From the NCBI RefSeq assembly GCF_000350485.1, contig NZ_AORV01000039.1:17473-81472 (forward strand): a stretch of DNA of 64,000 nt, in the 5' to 3' direction. Origin of the DNA: Ruminiclostridium cellobioparum subsp. termitidis CT1112. Lineage in GTDB: Bacteria; Bacillota; Clostridia; Acetivibrionales; DSM-1351. A program made the translations under genes and the position numbers. The notes below the pieces were generated by a model. It was not told where the DNA came from and ran no database searches. It saw only the letters and a list, made by a program, of their open reading frames with translations. Positions 1 to 9,214 of the stretch are shown piece by piece. Every line of letters starts with the position of its first letter. The stretch's first letter is position 1.

Positions 1-379
1 CTTCACCGGATATTTTTCCCACCCCGTAGGTTCTGGCGGCATCGGCATGATAACCGTTCAGGTAAACACCGACATCTATGCTAATAATATCGCCATCTTT
101 TAAACGATTTAAACTGCTTGGGATTCCGTGAACAACTTCCTCATTGACAGAGGTGCAAATACTGGCCGGAAACGGCACTACACCGGGTATGCCCGGCTCG
201 TATCCCTTAAAGGATGGAATTGCACTGTACTTCCTGATATTTTCAAATGCTATCCTATCCAGTTCCTTTGTTGTGACACCGGGAGCAATATTCTTTTTTA
301 GCAGCTGAAGGGTCTCATAAAGAACCTCTCCAGCTTTTCTCATCTTATCTATTTCTGCTTGCGATTTTATTGTAAACAT
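1..379 (-). CDS. map: Methionine aminopeptidase, type I (5' part, cut by window edge)
   Basis: Removes the N-terminal methionine from new proteins in the cytoplasm, a metal-dependent reaction. The visible 126 residues begin MFTIKSQAEIDKMRKAG, the usual type I start without an extension. They contain the substrate-side histidine motif VVHGIP and the metal-ligand stretch IDVGVYLNGYHADAARTY with its two aspartates. The C-terminal half, with the remaining His and Glu ligands, lies beyond position 1. The gene starts 4 bp after the adk stop codon, the classical adk-map order at the end of the spc operon, so it is almost certainly co-transcribed with adk. Confidence 0.95.
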   Translation of the reverse strand, partial: MFTIKSQAEIDKMRKAGEVLYETLQLLKKNIAPGVTTKELDRIAFENIRKYSAIPSFKGYEPGIPGVVPFPASICTSVNEEVVHGIPSSLNRLKDGDIISIDVGVYLNGYHADAARTYGVGKISGE

Positions 380-383
380 AGTT

Positions 384-1028
384 TTAAATTCCTAAAGCCT
401 TGAATACTCTTGCAGTTGTCTGTTCTACCTCATCGGCACCGTCGGCAACCTTGAGCTTTCCGGCCTTTTCATAGTAGCTTATAAGCGGCTGGGTTTGCTT
501 GTGATAGGTCTCAAGCCTGCTCAGCACTGTTTCTGCAGCATCATCAGCCCTTTGAATAACAGGTGTGCTGCATACGTCACAAATCCCTTCAACCTTTGTA
601 GGATTAAAAATAACATGATAGGATGCACCGCAGTTTGGACAGGTACGTCTTCCGGACATTCTTTCTATAATATCCGCATCCTTTACATTAATTAATAATG
701 TAGCATCAAGTTCAATGTTCATAGAATCAAGAACTTTGTCAAGATACTCTGCCTGAGGAATCGTCCTGGGGAAACCATCAAGAATGAATCCTTTTTCACA
801 GTCGGGATTGGCAAGCCTGTCTTTAACTATTTCTACAGTGAGTTCATCGGGAACAAGCTGCCCTTTATCCATATATTCCTTTGCCTTGATTCCAAGAGGT
901 GTATTTCCCTTGATATTCGCTCTGAAAATATCTCCGGTCGATATATGTGGTATGGATAATTTTTCAGATATTGTTTTAGCTTGAGTTCCCTTACCTGCAC
1001 CAGGAGCTCCTAATAGTACGATTTTCAT
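384..1028 (-). CDS. adk: Adenylate kinase (zinc-lid type)
   Basis: Interconverts ATP plus AMP and two ADP in the cytoplasm. The 214-residue protein starts [16 protein letters not shown], the P-loop at residues 7-15. It has the AMP-site motif DGFPRT near residue 84 and a LID domain with CPNCG and CDVC, a four-cysteine zinc site typical of Gram-positive enzymes. I start it at the internal ATG (1028) because GGGAGG lies 7 bases upstream; the longer frame begins with seven residues foreign to the family. It sits between secY and map as in most Firmicutes. Confidence 0.96.
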   Translation of the reverse strand: MKIVLLGAPGAGKGTQAKTISEKLSIPHISTGDIFRANIKGNTPLGIKAKEYMDKGQLVPDELTVEIVKDRLANPDCEKGFILDGFPRTIPQAEYLDKVLDSMNIELDATLLINVKDADIIERMSGRRTCPNCGASYHVIFNPTKVEGICDVCSTPVIQRADDAAETVLSRLETYHKQTQPLISYYEKAGKLKVADGADEVEQTTARVFKALGI

Positions 1029-1136
1029 ATTATCTACCTCCCAAGCCATTCTTCTACATGGCTCTCTTCCATTCTACCTGCTTATAGGACGCGCCTTAAG
1101 CATACCCTTTAATAAAATCATATGAATTTAAAGTAA

Positions 1137-1160
1137 GGGTTTATGACGTATCATAAACCC
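1137..1160 (-). other. Intercistronic hairpin between secY and adk
   Basis: The 174-bp secY-adk spacer holds a perfect 10-bp stem (GGGTTTATGA with TCATAAACCC) closed by a four-base loop. No strong T tract follows it in the direction of transcription, so it looks more like an RNA-processing or stability hairpin, or a leaky terminator, than a full terminator. Confidence 0.6.
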
Positions 1161-1202
1161 CAAACTTTTTATATTATCTATTTAAGCTTATATGAATGAT
1201 GC

Positions 1203-2495
1203 TTATTCAAGGAAACCCTTGTAATGTCTCATAAGCATCTGTGACTCAATCTGTCTTACAGTATCAAGTGCAACACCTACAAGGATCAAAACGCTTGTTC
1301 CTGCAAACCATACACCCTGTACTCCGGTGATCCATACAATTATATATGGGAATATGGAGATAAGGGCAAGGAATAATGCACCAAACCATGTAATTCTGTT
1401 TAATACCTTTTGGATGTAATCCGATGTGGGCTTACCAGGTCTGATACCAGGTATAAATCCACCGTTCTTCTTCATGTTGTTGGCAAGTTCAATAGGATTG
1501 AACTGTACATATGTGTAGAAGAAGGTAAATCCGATAATCAGTAAAGCATAAAGTATGGAATAAGTCCAATGCGACTGCCAGTTCTTCATGAATCCGATAA
1601 AACCCGTATTAGTACTTGGAGCTGCAAATGCAAATAAAGTTGATGGAAGTGACATTATTGACATTGCAAAGATTATAGGAATAACACCTGCCCAGTTTAC
1701 CTTGATCGGCAAGTGAGTGCTCTGTCCTCCATAAACCTTTCTGCCAACAACTCTTTTAGCATACTGTACCGGAATTCTGCGCTCTGCCTGATTAACAAAA
1801 ACAACACATGCTATTATTGCAACAAACACCAGCAAAATTCCAATTATACTTAGTATTCCAACAAAGTCATTTCCAAGCTTTCCAGCCTGATAGTTCATGA
1901 TAAGGTAATTCAATCCTTTTGGACCGGCAGATACGATACCTGCAAAAATCAGCATTGAAATACCATTACCAATACCATACTCGGTGATCTGTTCACCAAG
2001 CCACATCAAAAATGCAGTTCCGGCAGTAAGTGTGAATGTAACTGTAATGAAGGTCATAACGTTAAGTCCCGAAATAATTGCGCCTCTTAAACTAACAGCT
2101 ATTGCTGTCGCCTGTACAAACGCCAGTATAACCGTAGCATATCTGATCCATTGGCCGATTTTCTTTCTGCCTTCCTCGCCCTCTTTTGAGAGCTGTTCCA
2201 GCTTCGGAATGGCTATGGTCAAAAGCTGCATTATGATGGATGCATTGATGTACGGTGTAATACTCATAGCAAATATTGTCGCAGATTTGAATGAACCTCC
2301 GCCAACCACATCCAGGAAATTAAACAGCTGTCCGCCTTTTTCTATAAGGCTGGCGAAGTAAGTAGGATCAAGTCCGGGAACCGGAATTCTGGATCCTAAT
2401 CTAAATATCAGGAGCAGACCTATTGTTATCAAGAGTTTTCTTTTTAAATCAGGAATTTTCCAGGAATTCTTAAGTGTATCCAACATACCACTCAC
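1203..2495 (-). CDS. secY: Preprotein translocase subunit SecY
   Basis: Forms the membrane channel of the Sec system with SecE and SecG. The 430-residue protein has the usual length and about ten hydrophobic segments. It shows family landmarks such as GSRIPVPGLD near residue 35, the ITPYINASIIMQLL segment near residue 85 and the NPIELANNMKKNGGFIPGIRPG loop region near residue 330. The start codon is GTG, preceded by GAGGTGG. It follows rplO directly, with one base between them, so translation is probably coupled. This is the normal spc-operon position. Confidence 0.97.
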   Translation of the reverse strand: MSGMLDTLKNSWKIPDLKRKLLITIGLLLIFRLGSRIPVPGLDPTYFASLIEKGGQLFNFLDVVGGGSFKSATIFAMSITPYINASIIMQLLTIAIPKLEQLSKEGEEGRKKIGQWIRYATVILAFVQATAIAVSLRGAIISGLNVMTFITVTFTLTAGTAFLMWLGEQITEYGIGNGISMLIFAGIVSAGPKGLNYLIMNYQAGKLGNDFVGILSIIGILLVFVAIIACVVFVNQAERRIPVQYAKRVVGRKVYGGQSTHLPIKVNWAGVIPIIFAMSIMSLPSTLFAFAAPSTNTGFIGFMKNWQSHWTYSILYALLIIGFTFFYTYVQFNPIELANNMKKNGGFIPGIRPGKPTSDYIQKVLNRITWFGALFLALISIFPYIIVWITGVQGVWFAGTSVLILVGVALDTVRQIESQMLMRHYKGFLE

Positions 2496-2496
2496 G

Positions 2497-2940
2497 TTAT
2501 ACCACCTCGACCTTTCCTCCCGCAGCTTCTATCTTAGCAGTAGCTGTCTTCGTAAATTTAGCCGCCTGAACTGTTAACTTTTTAGTTAACTCACCATTAC
2601 CTAAAATAGCTACTCCATCAATAATCTTTTTGGCAAGGCCAGATGATTTAAATAACTCTTCGGTTACAACAGTACCATCTTCGAAAATGTTCAATGCAGA
2701 TACATTAACTTCTGTGTACTTGTCAGCAAACTCATAGTTGTTAAATCCTCTTTTAGGTAATCTCATATATAATGGCATCTGACCACCTTCGAAACCAGGT
2801 CTAACACCACCACCTGCACGGGCATTTTGGCCTTTGTGACCTTTGCCGGCAGTTTTACCGTTACCAGTACCTATACCTCTACCTTTTCTGTTAGGCAGTT
2901 TCTTTGATCCAGGAGCAGGCTGTAATTCAAATAATTTCAT
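2497..2940 (-). CDS. rplO: 50S ribosomal protein L15 (uL15)
   Basis: Late-assembling large-subunit protein. The 147 residues begin [22 protein letters not shown] and continue with the Gly/Lys/Arg-rich N-terminal tail that threads into 23S rRNA, then the family motif [18 protein letters not shown] near residues 41-58. Length is normal. It lies 14 bp downstream of rpmD and directly upstream of secY. Confidence 0.97.
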   Translation of the reverse strand: MKLFELQPAPGSKKLPNRKGRGIGTGNGKTAGKGHKGQNARAGGGVRPGFEGGQMPLYMRLPKRGFNNYEFADKYTEVNVSALNIFEDGTVVTEELFKSSGLAKKIIDGVAILGNGELTKKLTVQAAKFTKTATAKIEAAGGKVEVV

Positions 2941-2954
2941 TGACTACACCTCCC

Positions 2955-3134
2955 TTATATTTCTTCTACACAAACAAGATGTGAAACTTTTCTGATCATA
3001 CCTCTGATTTGTGGGTTATCATTGTGCTCAACTGAAGTACCGATTTTGCCCAGGCCAAGAGCTTTAACTGTAGCTGCCTGGCTTTCAACGGCCTTATTTA
3101 TGCTCTTCTTCAGAGTTATTTTTAACTTAGCCAT
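2955..3134 (-). CDS. rpmD: 50S ribosomal protein L30 (uL30)
   Basis: A short gene of 59 residues found by reading the spacer between L15 and S5. It begins [15 protein letters not shown] and has the family core [20 protein letters not shown] followed by GMIRKV. A GGGGGGAC-type ribosome-binding site overlaps the end of rpsE. The size and position (S5-L30-L15) are those of bacterial L30, which binds 23S and 5S rRNA regions of the large subunit. Confidence 0.95.
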   Translation of the reverse strand: MAKLKITLKKSINKAVESQAATVKALGLGKIGTSVEHNDNPQIRGMIRKVSHLVCVEEI

Positions 3135-3145
3135 TAATGTCCCCC

Positions 3146-3649
3146 CTAACCCAGAATCTCTTCTGCAGTTTTTCCGCGAAGTCTAGCAACATCCTCAGCG
3201 GTCTTTAACTGAGCAAGACCCTCGATAGTTGCGTTAACCATGTTGATAGGGTTGTTTGAACCCAATGACTTCGTTCTGATATCACGTATTCCTGCCAGCT
3301 CCAGCACGGCTCTAACAGGACCACCGGCGATAACACCAGTACCTTGTCCTGCCGGTTTGAGCAATACTTTACCTGCTCCGAATACTCCTATTGCCTCGTG
3401 TGGTATTGTTGTTTCCACCAATGGAACCTTTATCAGGTTTTTCTTGGCATCTTCAATACCTTTGCGAATAGCTTCAGGTATTTCAGCAGCTTTTCCCATT
3501 CCGCTTCCAACATAACCGTTTTCATCCCCAACTACTACCAAAGCGCTGAAACGGAAGTTTCTACCACCTTTAACAACCTTTGTAACACGACCTATATTAA
3601 CGACTTTCTCCTTTAGTTCTCCCAAAGTGTTGGCATCAATTCGTTGCAA
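3146..3649 (-). CDS. rpsE: 30S ribosomal protein S5 (uS5)
   Basis: Small-subunit protein near the mRNA entry site, important for decoding accuracy. The 167 residues include the N-terminal dsRNA-binding-like fold ([18 protein letters not shown]), the loop [17 protein letters not shown] and the C-terminal [19 protein letters not shown]. The start is TTG, with GGAGG eight bases upstream; a later ATG would delete the family N terminus. It lies between L18 and L30. Confidence 0.96.
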   Translation of the reverse strand: MQRIDANTLGELKEKVVNIGRVTKVVKGGRNFRFSALVVVGDENGYVGSGMGKAAEIPEAIRKGIEDAKKNLIKVPLVETTIPHEAIGVFGAGKVLLKPAGQGTGVIAGGPVRAVLELAGIRDIRTKSLGSNNPINMVNATIEGLAQLKTAEDVARLRGKTAEEILG

Positions 3650-3667
3650 TGTATTCCCCTCCTTCTC

Positions 3668-4036
3668 TTAGAAATCCAAGCCTGCTTCTCTAGCAGCATC
3701 TGCAAGCTCTTTAACTCTACCGTGATAGATATAACCGCCTCTATCAAATACAACCTGCTTTATACCCTTTTCAATAGCCTTTGTAGCTATTAATTTTCCA
3801 ACTTCTTTAGCTGCTTCCTTGTTTCCACTGTTAGCAACCTTACCTTTTAATGCAGCATCAAGGGTTGAAGCGGATACAAGAGTATTGCCGGTTGAATCAT
3901 CAATAATCTGAACATAAATGTTTTTTAAACTTCTAAAAACGTTCATTCTGGGACGTTCTTGAGTTCCAGCGACTTTTTTACGTACTCTTACGTGCTTTCT
4001 AAGTCTTATATCGTTCCTATTTGGTTTCTTAATCAT
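3668..4036 (-). CDS. rplR: 50S ribosomal protein L18 (uL18)
   Basis: Binds 5S rRNA and helps dock it into the large subunit. The 122 residues begin [20 protein letters not shown], with the basic N terminus. They carry [13 protein letters not shown] and end with [20 protein letters not shown]. The length is normal. The gene is 18 bp downstream of rplF in the standard spc order. Confidence 0.97.
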   Translation of the reverse strand: MIKKPNRNDIRLRKHVRVRKKVAGTQERPRMNVFRSLKNIYVQIIDDSTGNTLVSASTLDAALKGKVANSGNKEAAKEVGKLIATKAIEKGIKQVVFDRGGYIYHGRVKELADAAREAGLDF

Positions 4037-4053
4037 TTACTCTCATCTCCTTT

Positions 4054-4605
4054 CTACTTTTTACCCTTGCCACCGGTCTTACCTTCTTTACGTCTGATTA
4101 CTTCATTTTCGTATTTGATACCTTTACCCTTATAAGGCTCAGGTGGTCTCTTTTCACGAATCTTTGCAGCAACCTCTCCGACAACCTGCTTGTCTATTCC
4201 CTTAACAATGATCTTGTTAGGTGCAGGTACTTCAGTAGTTATTCCTTCGGGATCATCCATTTCAACAGGATGTGAATATCCCAATGTCAATACCAACTTC
4301 TTACCCTGCTTCTGTGCTCTGTATCCAACACCGTTGATATCGAGAGCTTTCTGGTATCCGTTTGTTACACCTTCAACCATATTGTTTACAAGTGTTCTGG
4401 TTAAACCATGAAGTGACTTGTGCATTTTTAAATCAGAAGGTCTTTCAACTGTTATTTGTTCACCTTCCACTTTGATGATCATATCTTTGTGGAACTGTTT
4501 TGTTAAAGTTCCTTTTGATCCTTTTACTGTCAACACATTGTCGCCGCCCAGCTTGACATCTACTCCCTTGGGAACAGCTATCGGCAACTTACCTATTCTT
4601 GACAT
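4054..4605 (-). CDS. rplF: 50S ribosomal protein L6 (uL6)
   Basis: Large-subunit protein near the factor-binding site. I start it at the ATG giving [14 protein letters not shown] (183 residues, the usual length). An in-frame upstream start would add 22 residues unrelated to the family. The two repeated L6 domains are visible, with the conserved C-terminal stretch [17 protein letters not shown] 156-bp spacer separates it from rpsH and holds several hairpins, which is unusual for this gene pair. Confidence 0.96.
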   Translation of the reverse strand: MSRIGKLPIAVPKGVDVKLGGDNVLTVKGSKGTLTKQFHKDMIIKVEGEQITVERPSDLKMHKSLHGLTRTLVNNMVEGVTNGYQKALDINGVGYRAQKQGKKLVLTLGYSHPVEMDDPEGITTEVPAPNKIIVKGIDKQVVGEVAAKIREKRPPEPYKGKGIKYENEVIRRKEGKTGGKGKK

Positions 4606-4666
4606 GTCGTAACCTCCAGTTCTTAAAATTATGAGCGAACCAAGCGCCCTTTTCAGACCTTTTATC

Positions 4667-4758
4667 GCCACCTAAAGGTGGCACTTTGAAAAAACCTGTC
4701 AGCTTTAGCGAAAAAACCGATAGGTTTTTTCCAAGTATTTTATCGAAGATAAAACACT
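4667..4758 (-). other. Three consecutive hairpins in the S8-L6 spacer
   Basis: Three stems lie in a row: 4734-4758 (11-bp stem, loop GAA), 4689-4730 and 4667-4682 (GCCACC, loop TAAA, GGTGGC, perfect). The middle block can fold in two exclusive ways, because the AAAAAACC at its 5' end can pair either with GGTTTTTT at 4711-4718 (perfect 8-bp stem, four-base loop) or with a second GGTTTTTT at 4689-4696 (12-bp stem with one G-U). This resembles an attenuator, but no function is shown. Confidence 0.6.
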
Positions 4759-4761
4759 TTT

Positions 4762-5160
4762 TTACCAAACGAATGCCAGTACTTCTCCGCCTACGCCTTC
4801 AGTTCTAGCTTTCTTATCAGTCATGATTCCCTTTGATGTTGAGATTATAGCTACCCCGAGACCGCCCAATACCTTAGGAAGCTCTTCCTTACCAGCATAT
4901 ACTCGCAAACCGGGCTTGCTTATTCTCTTGATTCCGGTTATAACGTTCTGCTTGTTTCCAGTGTACTTCAAGCTGACTCTTATAACACCTTGCTTACCAT
5001 CGTTTATTTCTTCAAAACTCTTAATATAACCTTCTTCCAGCAATATAGTTGCTATGGACCTCTTAAGGTTGGAAGCGGGTATATCAACTGATTCATGTTT
5101 AGCAGAACCTGCATTTCTAATTCTGGTTAACATATCAGCGATTGCATCAGTGATTTGCAT
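4762..5160 (-). CDS. rpsH: 30S ribosomal protein S8 (uS8)
   Basis: Primary 16S rRNA-binding protein of the central domain; in Escherichia coli it is also the spc-operon repressor. The 132 residues begin [17 protein letters not shown] and end with the conserved [26 protein letters not shown]. Length is typical. It sits between S14 and L6. Confidence 0.97.
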   Translation of the reverse strand: MQITDAIADMLTRIRNAGSAKHESVDIPASNLKRSIATILLEEGYIKSFEEINDGKQGVIRVSLKYTGNKQNVITGIKRISKPGLRVYAGKEELPKVLGGLGVAIISTSKGIMTDKKARTEGVGGEVLAFVW

Positions 5161-5185
5161 ATGTTTAACCTCCTTCCAAAGTCTA

Positions 5186-5371
5186 TTACCAGCTTGCTTT
5201 CTTAACGCCAGGTATTTGTCCCTTGTACGCTAACTGTCTAAAGCACAAACGGCAAATTCCGAATTTTCTAATGTATGCATGTGGTCTTCCACATATTTTA
5301 CATCTGTTGTAGCCCCTAGTACTAAACTTAGGAGTACGCTGCTGCTTTATTATCATAGCTTTCTTTGCCAT
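5186..5371 (-). CDS. rpsN: 30S ribosomal protein S14, zinc-binding type Z (uS14)
   Basis: A 61-residue protein beginning [21 protein letters not shown] followed by CRLC gives two CXXC pairs that bind zinc. The short length and the cysteines mark the type Z (C+) form, as opposed to the roughly 90-residue zinc-free form. It sits between L5 and S8 as in other Firmicutes. Confidence 0.96.
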   Translation of the reverse strand: MAKKAMIIKQQRTPKFSTRGYNRCKICGRPHAYIRKFGICRLCFRQLAYKGQIPGVKKASW

Positions 5372-5386
5372 GCCTTCAATCCCTCC

Positions 5387-5929
5387 TTAGTTCTGGCTGA
5401 ATGGCATACCAAGTAATTTCAGGAGCTCTTTAGCCTCTTCATCACTTTTAGCCGTAGTTACAAAAACTATATCCATACCTCTCAGCTTGTCAATCTTGTC
5501 ATATTCGATTTCAGGGAATATCAACTGATCCTTGACACCCAGGGAGTAGTTACCTCTGCCGTCAAATGAGTTGTTGGATACGCCTCTGAAGTCTCTTACT
5601 CTTGGAAGGGCTACATTAAAGAGTTTATCAACGAATTCATACATTCTTTCGCCTCTTAATGTTACCTTACATCCGATATTCATTCCCTGTCTCAATTTAA
5701 ATGCCGCTACTGATTTCTTAGCTTTTGTAACGATAGGCCTTTGTCCAGTAATCAGCGTCATATCGCTAACAGCAGAATCCATAGCTTTTGGATTGTCTTT
5801 GACTTCTCCAACTCCCATGTTAAGAACGACTTTTTCAATCTTAGGAATCTGCATGTTGCTGCTATATTTAAACTTTGCATGCAAAGCAGGAGCTGTTTCT
5901 TTTAAATATTTTTCTTTCAACCTTGCCAT
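5387..5929 (-). CDS. rplE: 50S ribosomal protein L5 (uL5)
   Basis: Binds 5S rRNA and contacts the P-site tRNA. The 180 residues start [16 protein letters not shown] and include [15 protein letters not shown], the basic segment [20 protein letters not shown] and the C-terminal [17 protein letters not shown] place the start at the ATG 8 bases after GGAGG. A TTG two codons upstream lies too close to the ribosome-binding site. Confidence 0.97.
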   Translation of the reverse strand: MARLKEKYLKETAPALHAKFKYSSNMQIPKIEKVVLNMGVGEVKDNPKAMDSAVSDMTLITGQRPIVTKAKKSVAAFKLRQGMNIGCKVTLRGERMYEFVDKLFNVALPRVRDFRGVSNNSFDGRGNYSLGVKDQLIFPEIEYDKIDKLRGMDIVFVTTAKSDEEAKELLKLLGMPFSQN

Positions 5930-5956
5930 CCACAATACCTCCTTTCAGTCGAGCTT

Positions 5957-6304
5957 TTATACTTCTTTCTTTTCTAGGATAACATCAATTATTTCGTCAC
6001 ACTTTTTGCAAGTTCTAGCCTTCTGGCCATTATCAAGAATCTTCCTGGCCACCTTTGTAGGCTTGCCACATTTGTCACAAACCAGCATAACGTTTGAACC
6101 GTTAACAGGTGATTCCTGATGTATGATTCCACCCTGCTGATATCTGCCTCTTGGTTTTTTGTGCTTTGTTGACATATTTACGCCTTCAACAAGTACTTGA
6201 TTAGTAGAAGGATTTACGCTTAATACCTTGCCCTTCTTGCCTTTATCTTTACCTGAAAGCACAAGAACCGTATCTTCCTTTTTTACATGAACTTTGTTTG
6301 CCAA
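5957..6304 (-). CDS. rplX: 50S ribosomal protein L24 (uL24)
   Basis: Assembly-initiator protein of the large subunit. The 115 residues contain the KOW motif [18 protein letters not shown] near residues 14-31, then the [13 protein letters not shown] loop. The protein has four cysteines in two CXXC pairs (CDKCGK and CKKC), so it is probably zinc-binding. The start is TTG with GGAGG nine bases upstream. Confidence 0.95.
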   Translation of the reverse strand: MANKVHVKKEDTVLVLSGKDKGKKGKVLSVNPSTNQVLVEGVNMSTKHKKPRGRYQQGGIIHQESPVNGSNVMLVCDKCGKPTKVARKILDNGQKARTCKKCDEIIDVILEKKEV

Positions 6305-6322
6305 ATTAAGCCGCCTCCTTCC

Positions 6323-6691
6323 TTACAATACTTCTGGTGCAAGAGAAAGAATCTTCATGAAATCTTTATCTCTCAATTCTCTCGCAACAGGTCCAAATAT
6401 ACGAGTACCTCTTGGGTTCTTATCTTCTTTTATAATTACTGCAGCGTTTTCATCGAATTTGATGTAAGAACCGTCTGGTCTTCTTACGCCTTTCCTGGAG
6501 CGTACGATAACGCACTTTACTACGTCACCTTTCTTTACAACACCGCCGGGTGTTGCATTTTTAACAGAAGCTACTATTATATCTCCAATATTAGCATACT
6601 TTCTCCAAGAACCGCCAAGAACCTTTATACACATAAGTTCTTTAGCTCCAGTGTTATCAGCTACTTTCATTCTAGACTGGACTTGAATCAT
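6323..6691 (-). CDS. rplN: 50S ribosomal protein L14 (uL14)
   Basis: Interface protein of the large subunit. The 122 residues start [18 protein letters not shown], the universal L14 N terminus. They include [20 protein letters not shown] and end with [20 protein letters not shown]. An upstream in-frame start would add six residues through the ribosome-binding site, so I reject it. Confidence 0.97.
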   Translation of the reverse strand: MIQVQSRMKVADNTGAKELMCIKVLGGSWRKYANIGDIIVASVKNATPGGVVKKGDVVKCVIVRSRKGVRRPDGSYIKFDENAAVIIKEDKNPRGTRIFGPVARELRDKDFMKILSLAPEVL

Positions 6692-6766
6692 ACTGGTACC
6701 TCCTTCCAATAATTCTGCACAGGCCTATGCCCGCCAATTGAATTTTTCTTTGATACGGCAGCCAAA

Positions 6767-7024
6767 TTATTGTGCCTTTTCAACGATTTCAACAAGTCTC
6801 CATCTCTTCTCTTTGCTCAATGGTCTTGTTTCCATAACCTTTACTTTGTCGCCTATCTGACACACATTTTCTTCATCATGCGCCTTAAGCTTGTAAGTTC
6901 TCTTCACTATTTTTCCGTATAACGGATGCTTTACACTAGTTTCTATAGCAACAACAATAGTTTTATCCATCTTATTGCTGACAACTTTGCCAACTCTAGT
7001 CTTTCTTAACGCTCTTTCAACCAA
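6767..7024 (-). CDS. rpsQ: 30S ribosomal protein S17 (uS17)
   Basis: Primary 16S rRNA-binding protein with an OB fold. The 85 residues include [17 protein letters not shown] and [19 protein letters not shown]. The start is TTG, with GGAGG nine bases upstream. The gene follows a 276-bp spacer after rpmC, unusually long for this gene pair; the spacer holds the tandem repeat at 7091-7222. Confidence 0.95.
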   Translation of the reverse strand: MVERALRKTRVGKVVSNKMDKTIVVAIETSVKHPLYGKIVKRTYKLKAHDEENVCQIGDKVKVMETRPLSKEKRWRLVEIVEKAQ

Positions 7025-7090
7025 GTGGAATTACCTCCTTTTCGAATACTCTACACCAACCTTCATCACATACTTGTACGGTGTGACTAC

Positions 7091-7222
7091 TATGAAGTCC
7101 ACAATGTTTACACTTGTGATTAACTCTTGAAAAGGCACATCAGTGACTTTTCACTGTGTGAAGCCCGCAGTGCCAGCACTTTCAATTCACTTTTTAAAAA
7201 GCACTTTAATGGCTTTTCACAT
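7091..7222 (-). repeat. Imperfect tandem repeat (66-bp unit) in the L29-S17 spacer
   Basis: Two diverged copies with a period of 66 bp. The blocks at 7157-7181 and 7091-7115 match at about 18 of 25 positions, and GTGAAAAG recurs 66 bp apart. Read in one frame, both copies give a KC-x-HCGLH motif and most base differences there fall at third codon positions. Stop codons interrupt the frame, and no start codon or ribosome-binding site fits, so I do not call a gene. Confidence 0.55.
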
Positions 7223-7300
7223 GTTAAGTTATTGATGTACTTACTGGTGTTCCTTCACATTTTTATGGTTAAGGTCTTTCACAGCTTAGAGTAAATGCTA

Positions 7301-7504
7301 TTACTTTTCAGCTCCGCTAAGCTCTTTTTCCCTTATTACGGTCTTTACCTTAGCTATGGATTTTTTAACATCCTTCAGCTTCATTGGGTTTTCAAGCTGA
7401 TTTGTAGCAAGCTGAAATCTAAGCTTAAAGAGTTCAGACTTTAAATCGCCCAATTCCTTGTTTAACTCAACTATATCCTTTTCTCTGATTTCACTAGCTT
7501 TCAT
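7301..7504 (-). CDS. rpmC: 50S ribosomal protein L29 (uL29)
   Basis: Small two-helix protein at the peptide exit tunnel, where it helps form the docking site for trigger factor and SRP. The 67 residues start [20 protein letters not shown] and include [21 protein letters not shown] choose the ATG six bases after GGGTGGTG; two GTG codons in the ribosome-binding site itself are poorer starts. The start overlaps the end of rplP by 11 bp, so the two are probably translationally coupled. Confidence 0.95.
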   Translation of the reverse strand: MKASEIREKDIVELNKELGDLKSELFKLRFQLATNQLENPMKLKDVKKSIAKVKTVIREKELSGAEK

Positions 7505-7931
7505 TTGCTTCACCACCCATTTCTGTCTCGCGGGTTACGAATTTACATTTTACAGGAAGCTTGTGCATAGCGAGTCTTAATGCCTCTCTAGCAGTCTCCT
7601 CCGGTACTCCCGCAATTTCAAATAATACTCTTCCCGGCTTAACTACAGCTACCCAGTATTCAGGTGAACCTTTACCGCTACCCATACGAGTTTCAGCAGG
7701 CTTCTTTGTTACCGGCTTATCTGGGAATATCTTTATCCAAACTTTACCGCCACGCTTGATAAAACGAGTCATCGCTATTCTGGCAGCTTCAATCTGGTTG
7801 CTTGTGATCCAAGCGGGCTCGGTGGCTTGAATACCGAATTCACCGTTGCTGACTACGTTACCTCTTGTAGCCTTACCGGTCATTCTGCCTCTGTGAACCC
7901 TTCTACGTTTTACTCTTTTGGGCATTAACAT
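7494..7931 (-). CDS. rplP: 50S ribosomal protein L16 (uL16)
   Basis: Large-subunit protein near the A site. The 145 residues begin [19 protein letters not shown] and contain [15 protein letters not shown] text ([19 protein letters not shown]), [19 protein letters not shown] and the C-terminal [10 protein letters not shown]. The ATG at 7931 has better spacing to GGAGGAG than the one two codons later. Its start overlaps the rpsC stop (TAATG). Confidence 0.96.
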   Translation of the reverse strand: MLMPKRVKRRRVHRGRMTGKATRGNVVSNGEFGIQATEPAWITSNQIEAARIAMTRFIKRGGKVWIKIFPDKPVTKKPAETRMGSGKGSPEYWVAVVKPGRVLFEIAGVPEETAREALRLAMHKLPVKCKFVTRETEMGGEANES

Positions 7932-8599
7932 TACTTAACTCCTCCTTCCGCTTTTTTTTCTCTTTTAACAGCTGGAAGAACTTCTCCTTTATATATCCAT
8001 ACCTTTACACCGATCTTGCCATAGGTTGTATCTGCTTCAGCAAATCCATAATCTATGTCAGCACGAAGTGTCTGAAGTGGAATAGTTCCTTCATGATAGT
8101 GCTCTGTTCTTGCGATTTCAGCACCGCCAAGTCTACCTGCACATGAAGTCTTTATACCCTTTGCTCCAAGCTTCATAGTTCTTGACATTGCCTGCTTCAT
8201 AGCTCTTCTGAACGAAATACGCTTTTCAAGCTGGGAAGCTATGTTTTCTGCAACAAGCTGAGCATCCATTTCAGGAGTTTTGATCTCAGTAATGTTGATC
8301 AGAACACTTTTACCTGTCATTTTTTCAACTTCTTTTCTAAGCTCTTCAATACCCTGGCCGCCCTTGCCGATAACAAGACCTGGCTTGGCAGTATTTACAT
8401 TGATTTTAACCTTGTTTGCCGCACGGTCTATTTCAATTCTTGATATGCCTGAGATATAGAGTTTCTTTTTGATAAACTTTCTTATCTGGACATCTTCAAC
8501 AAGATAACTGCTGAAAGTCTTGTCATTAGCGTACCACTTTGTATCCCAATCTTTTATTATTCCAATTCTCAATCCATGTGGATTAACTTTCTGGCCCAT
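7931..8599 (-). CDS. rpsC: 30S ribosomal protein S3 (uS3)
   Basis: Forms part of the mRNA entry channel. The 222 residues start [19 protein letters not shown] and contain the KH domain motif [16 protein letters not shown] near residue 75 and the C-terminal [21 protein letters not shown] use the ATG seven bases after AAGGAGG. The longer in-frame extension runs into rplV and is not family-like. Confidence 0.96.
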   Translation of the reverse strand: MGQKVNPHGLRIGIIKDWDTKWYANDKTFSSYLVEDVQIRKFIKKKLYISGISRIEIDRAANKVKINVNTAKPGLVIGKGGQGIEELRKEVEKMTGKSVLINITEIKTPEMDAQLVAENIASQLEKRISFRRAMKQAMSRTMKLGAKGIKTSCAGRLGGAEIARTEHYHEGTIPLQTLRADIDYGFAEADTTYGKIGVKVWIYKGEVLPAVKREKKAEGGVK

Positions 8600-8618
8600 C
8601 ATCCAACCTCCTTCTCGC

Positions 8619-9095
8619 TTATTGTCTTTCCTTAACAACCAATGTTATATGACTGGTTCTTTTTTGAATTTTGAATGCTCTACCCTGTGCACGTGGCATT
8701 ATTCTCTTCAATGTAGGTCCCTGGGTTGCAAATGCTTCTGCAATAAACAGTTCATCATGATTCAAACCGTTATTGTTTACAGCGTTTGCTTCTGCTGATT
8801 TAAGAAGCTTGTACAAAACTTCTGATGCAGCCTTAGGAGTGAACTTGAGAACACCATATGCCTCATCGATACCTTTGTTCTTAATTAAATCCAGCACTAT
8901 TTTAACTTTTCTTGAGGAAATACGTGCATATTTTAATACTGCTCTACCTTCGTCCTTACCAACTCCGAGAACTTTTCTTTCTTTCTTGGTAAGAAGTGCA
9001 GGCTTATTTGACTTTCTATGCTTTGCATTTTGTTCAGCTAAAATCTGATCTTTATTTTTTAATAGCTCCTCTTTGGACAATACCTTTTTCTCCAA
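8619..9095 (-). CDS. rplV: 50S ribosomal protein L22 (uL22) with N-terminal extension
   Basis: Lines the peptide exit tunnel. The core begins near residue 49 ([25 protein letters not shown]) and ends with the hairpin motif [21 protein letters not shown] plus TSHITLVV. At 158 residues the protein is about 45 longer than a typical L22 because of a lysine- and glutamate-rich N-terminal tail. The TTG start lies eight bases after GGAGG and no ATG with a good site occurs nearer the core, so I keep the extension. Confidence 0.93.
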   Translation of the reverse strand: MEKKVLSKEELLKNKDQILAEQNAKHRKSNKPALLTKKERKVLGVGKDEGRAVLKYARISSRKVKIVLDLIKNKGIDEAYGVLKFTPKAASEVLYKLLKSAEANAVNNNGLNHDELFIAEAFATQGPTLKRIMPRAQGRAFKIQKRTSHITLVVKERQ

Positions 9096-9145
9096 CTGAA
9101 TAGCCTCCTTTCAGTTTTTAATTCTAAACTTAACCTTCAGTCATG

Positions 9146-9211
9146 AGGAATTTCGAAGAAATTCTTCGTAAGTTATAAGCAACTTGCGTGCAATTCTGCT
9201 TTTAAATTGCA
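9146..9211 (-). other. Two hairpins in the S19-L22 spacer
   Basis: The 119-bp spacer carries a 9-bp stem with a GAA loop at 9146-9166 and a 7-bp stem (TGCAATT with AATTGCA) at 9189-9211. The first shares its GAA loop and AT-rich stem with the hairpin just after rpsH at 4734-4758. No T tract follows, so they are more likely processing or stability signals than terminators. Confidence 0.5.
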
Positions 9212-9214
9212 TTT

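Noticed and set aside
5571..6119. Long plus-strand frames across ribosomal genes (also 28407-28892, 26287-26817, 49044-49478)
   Set aside because: They are antisense shadows of well-supported minus-strand genes, without ribosome-binding sites or family motifs.
7060..7178. Possible small Cys/His-rich gene (CAFSRVNHKCKHCGLH) before rpsQ
   Set aside because: No start codon or ribosome-binding site in frame, and TGA stops separate the two motif copies. Kept as a repeat finding only.
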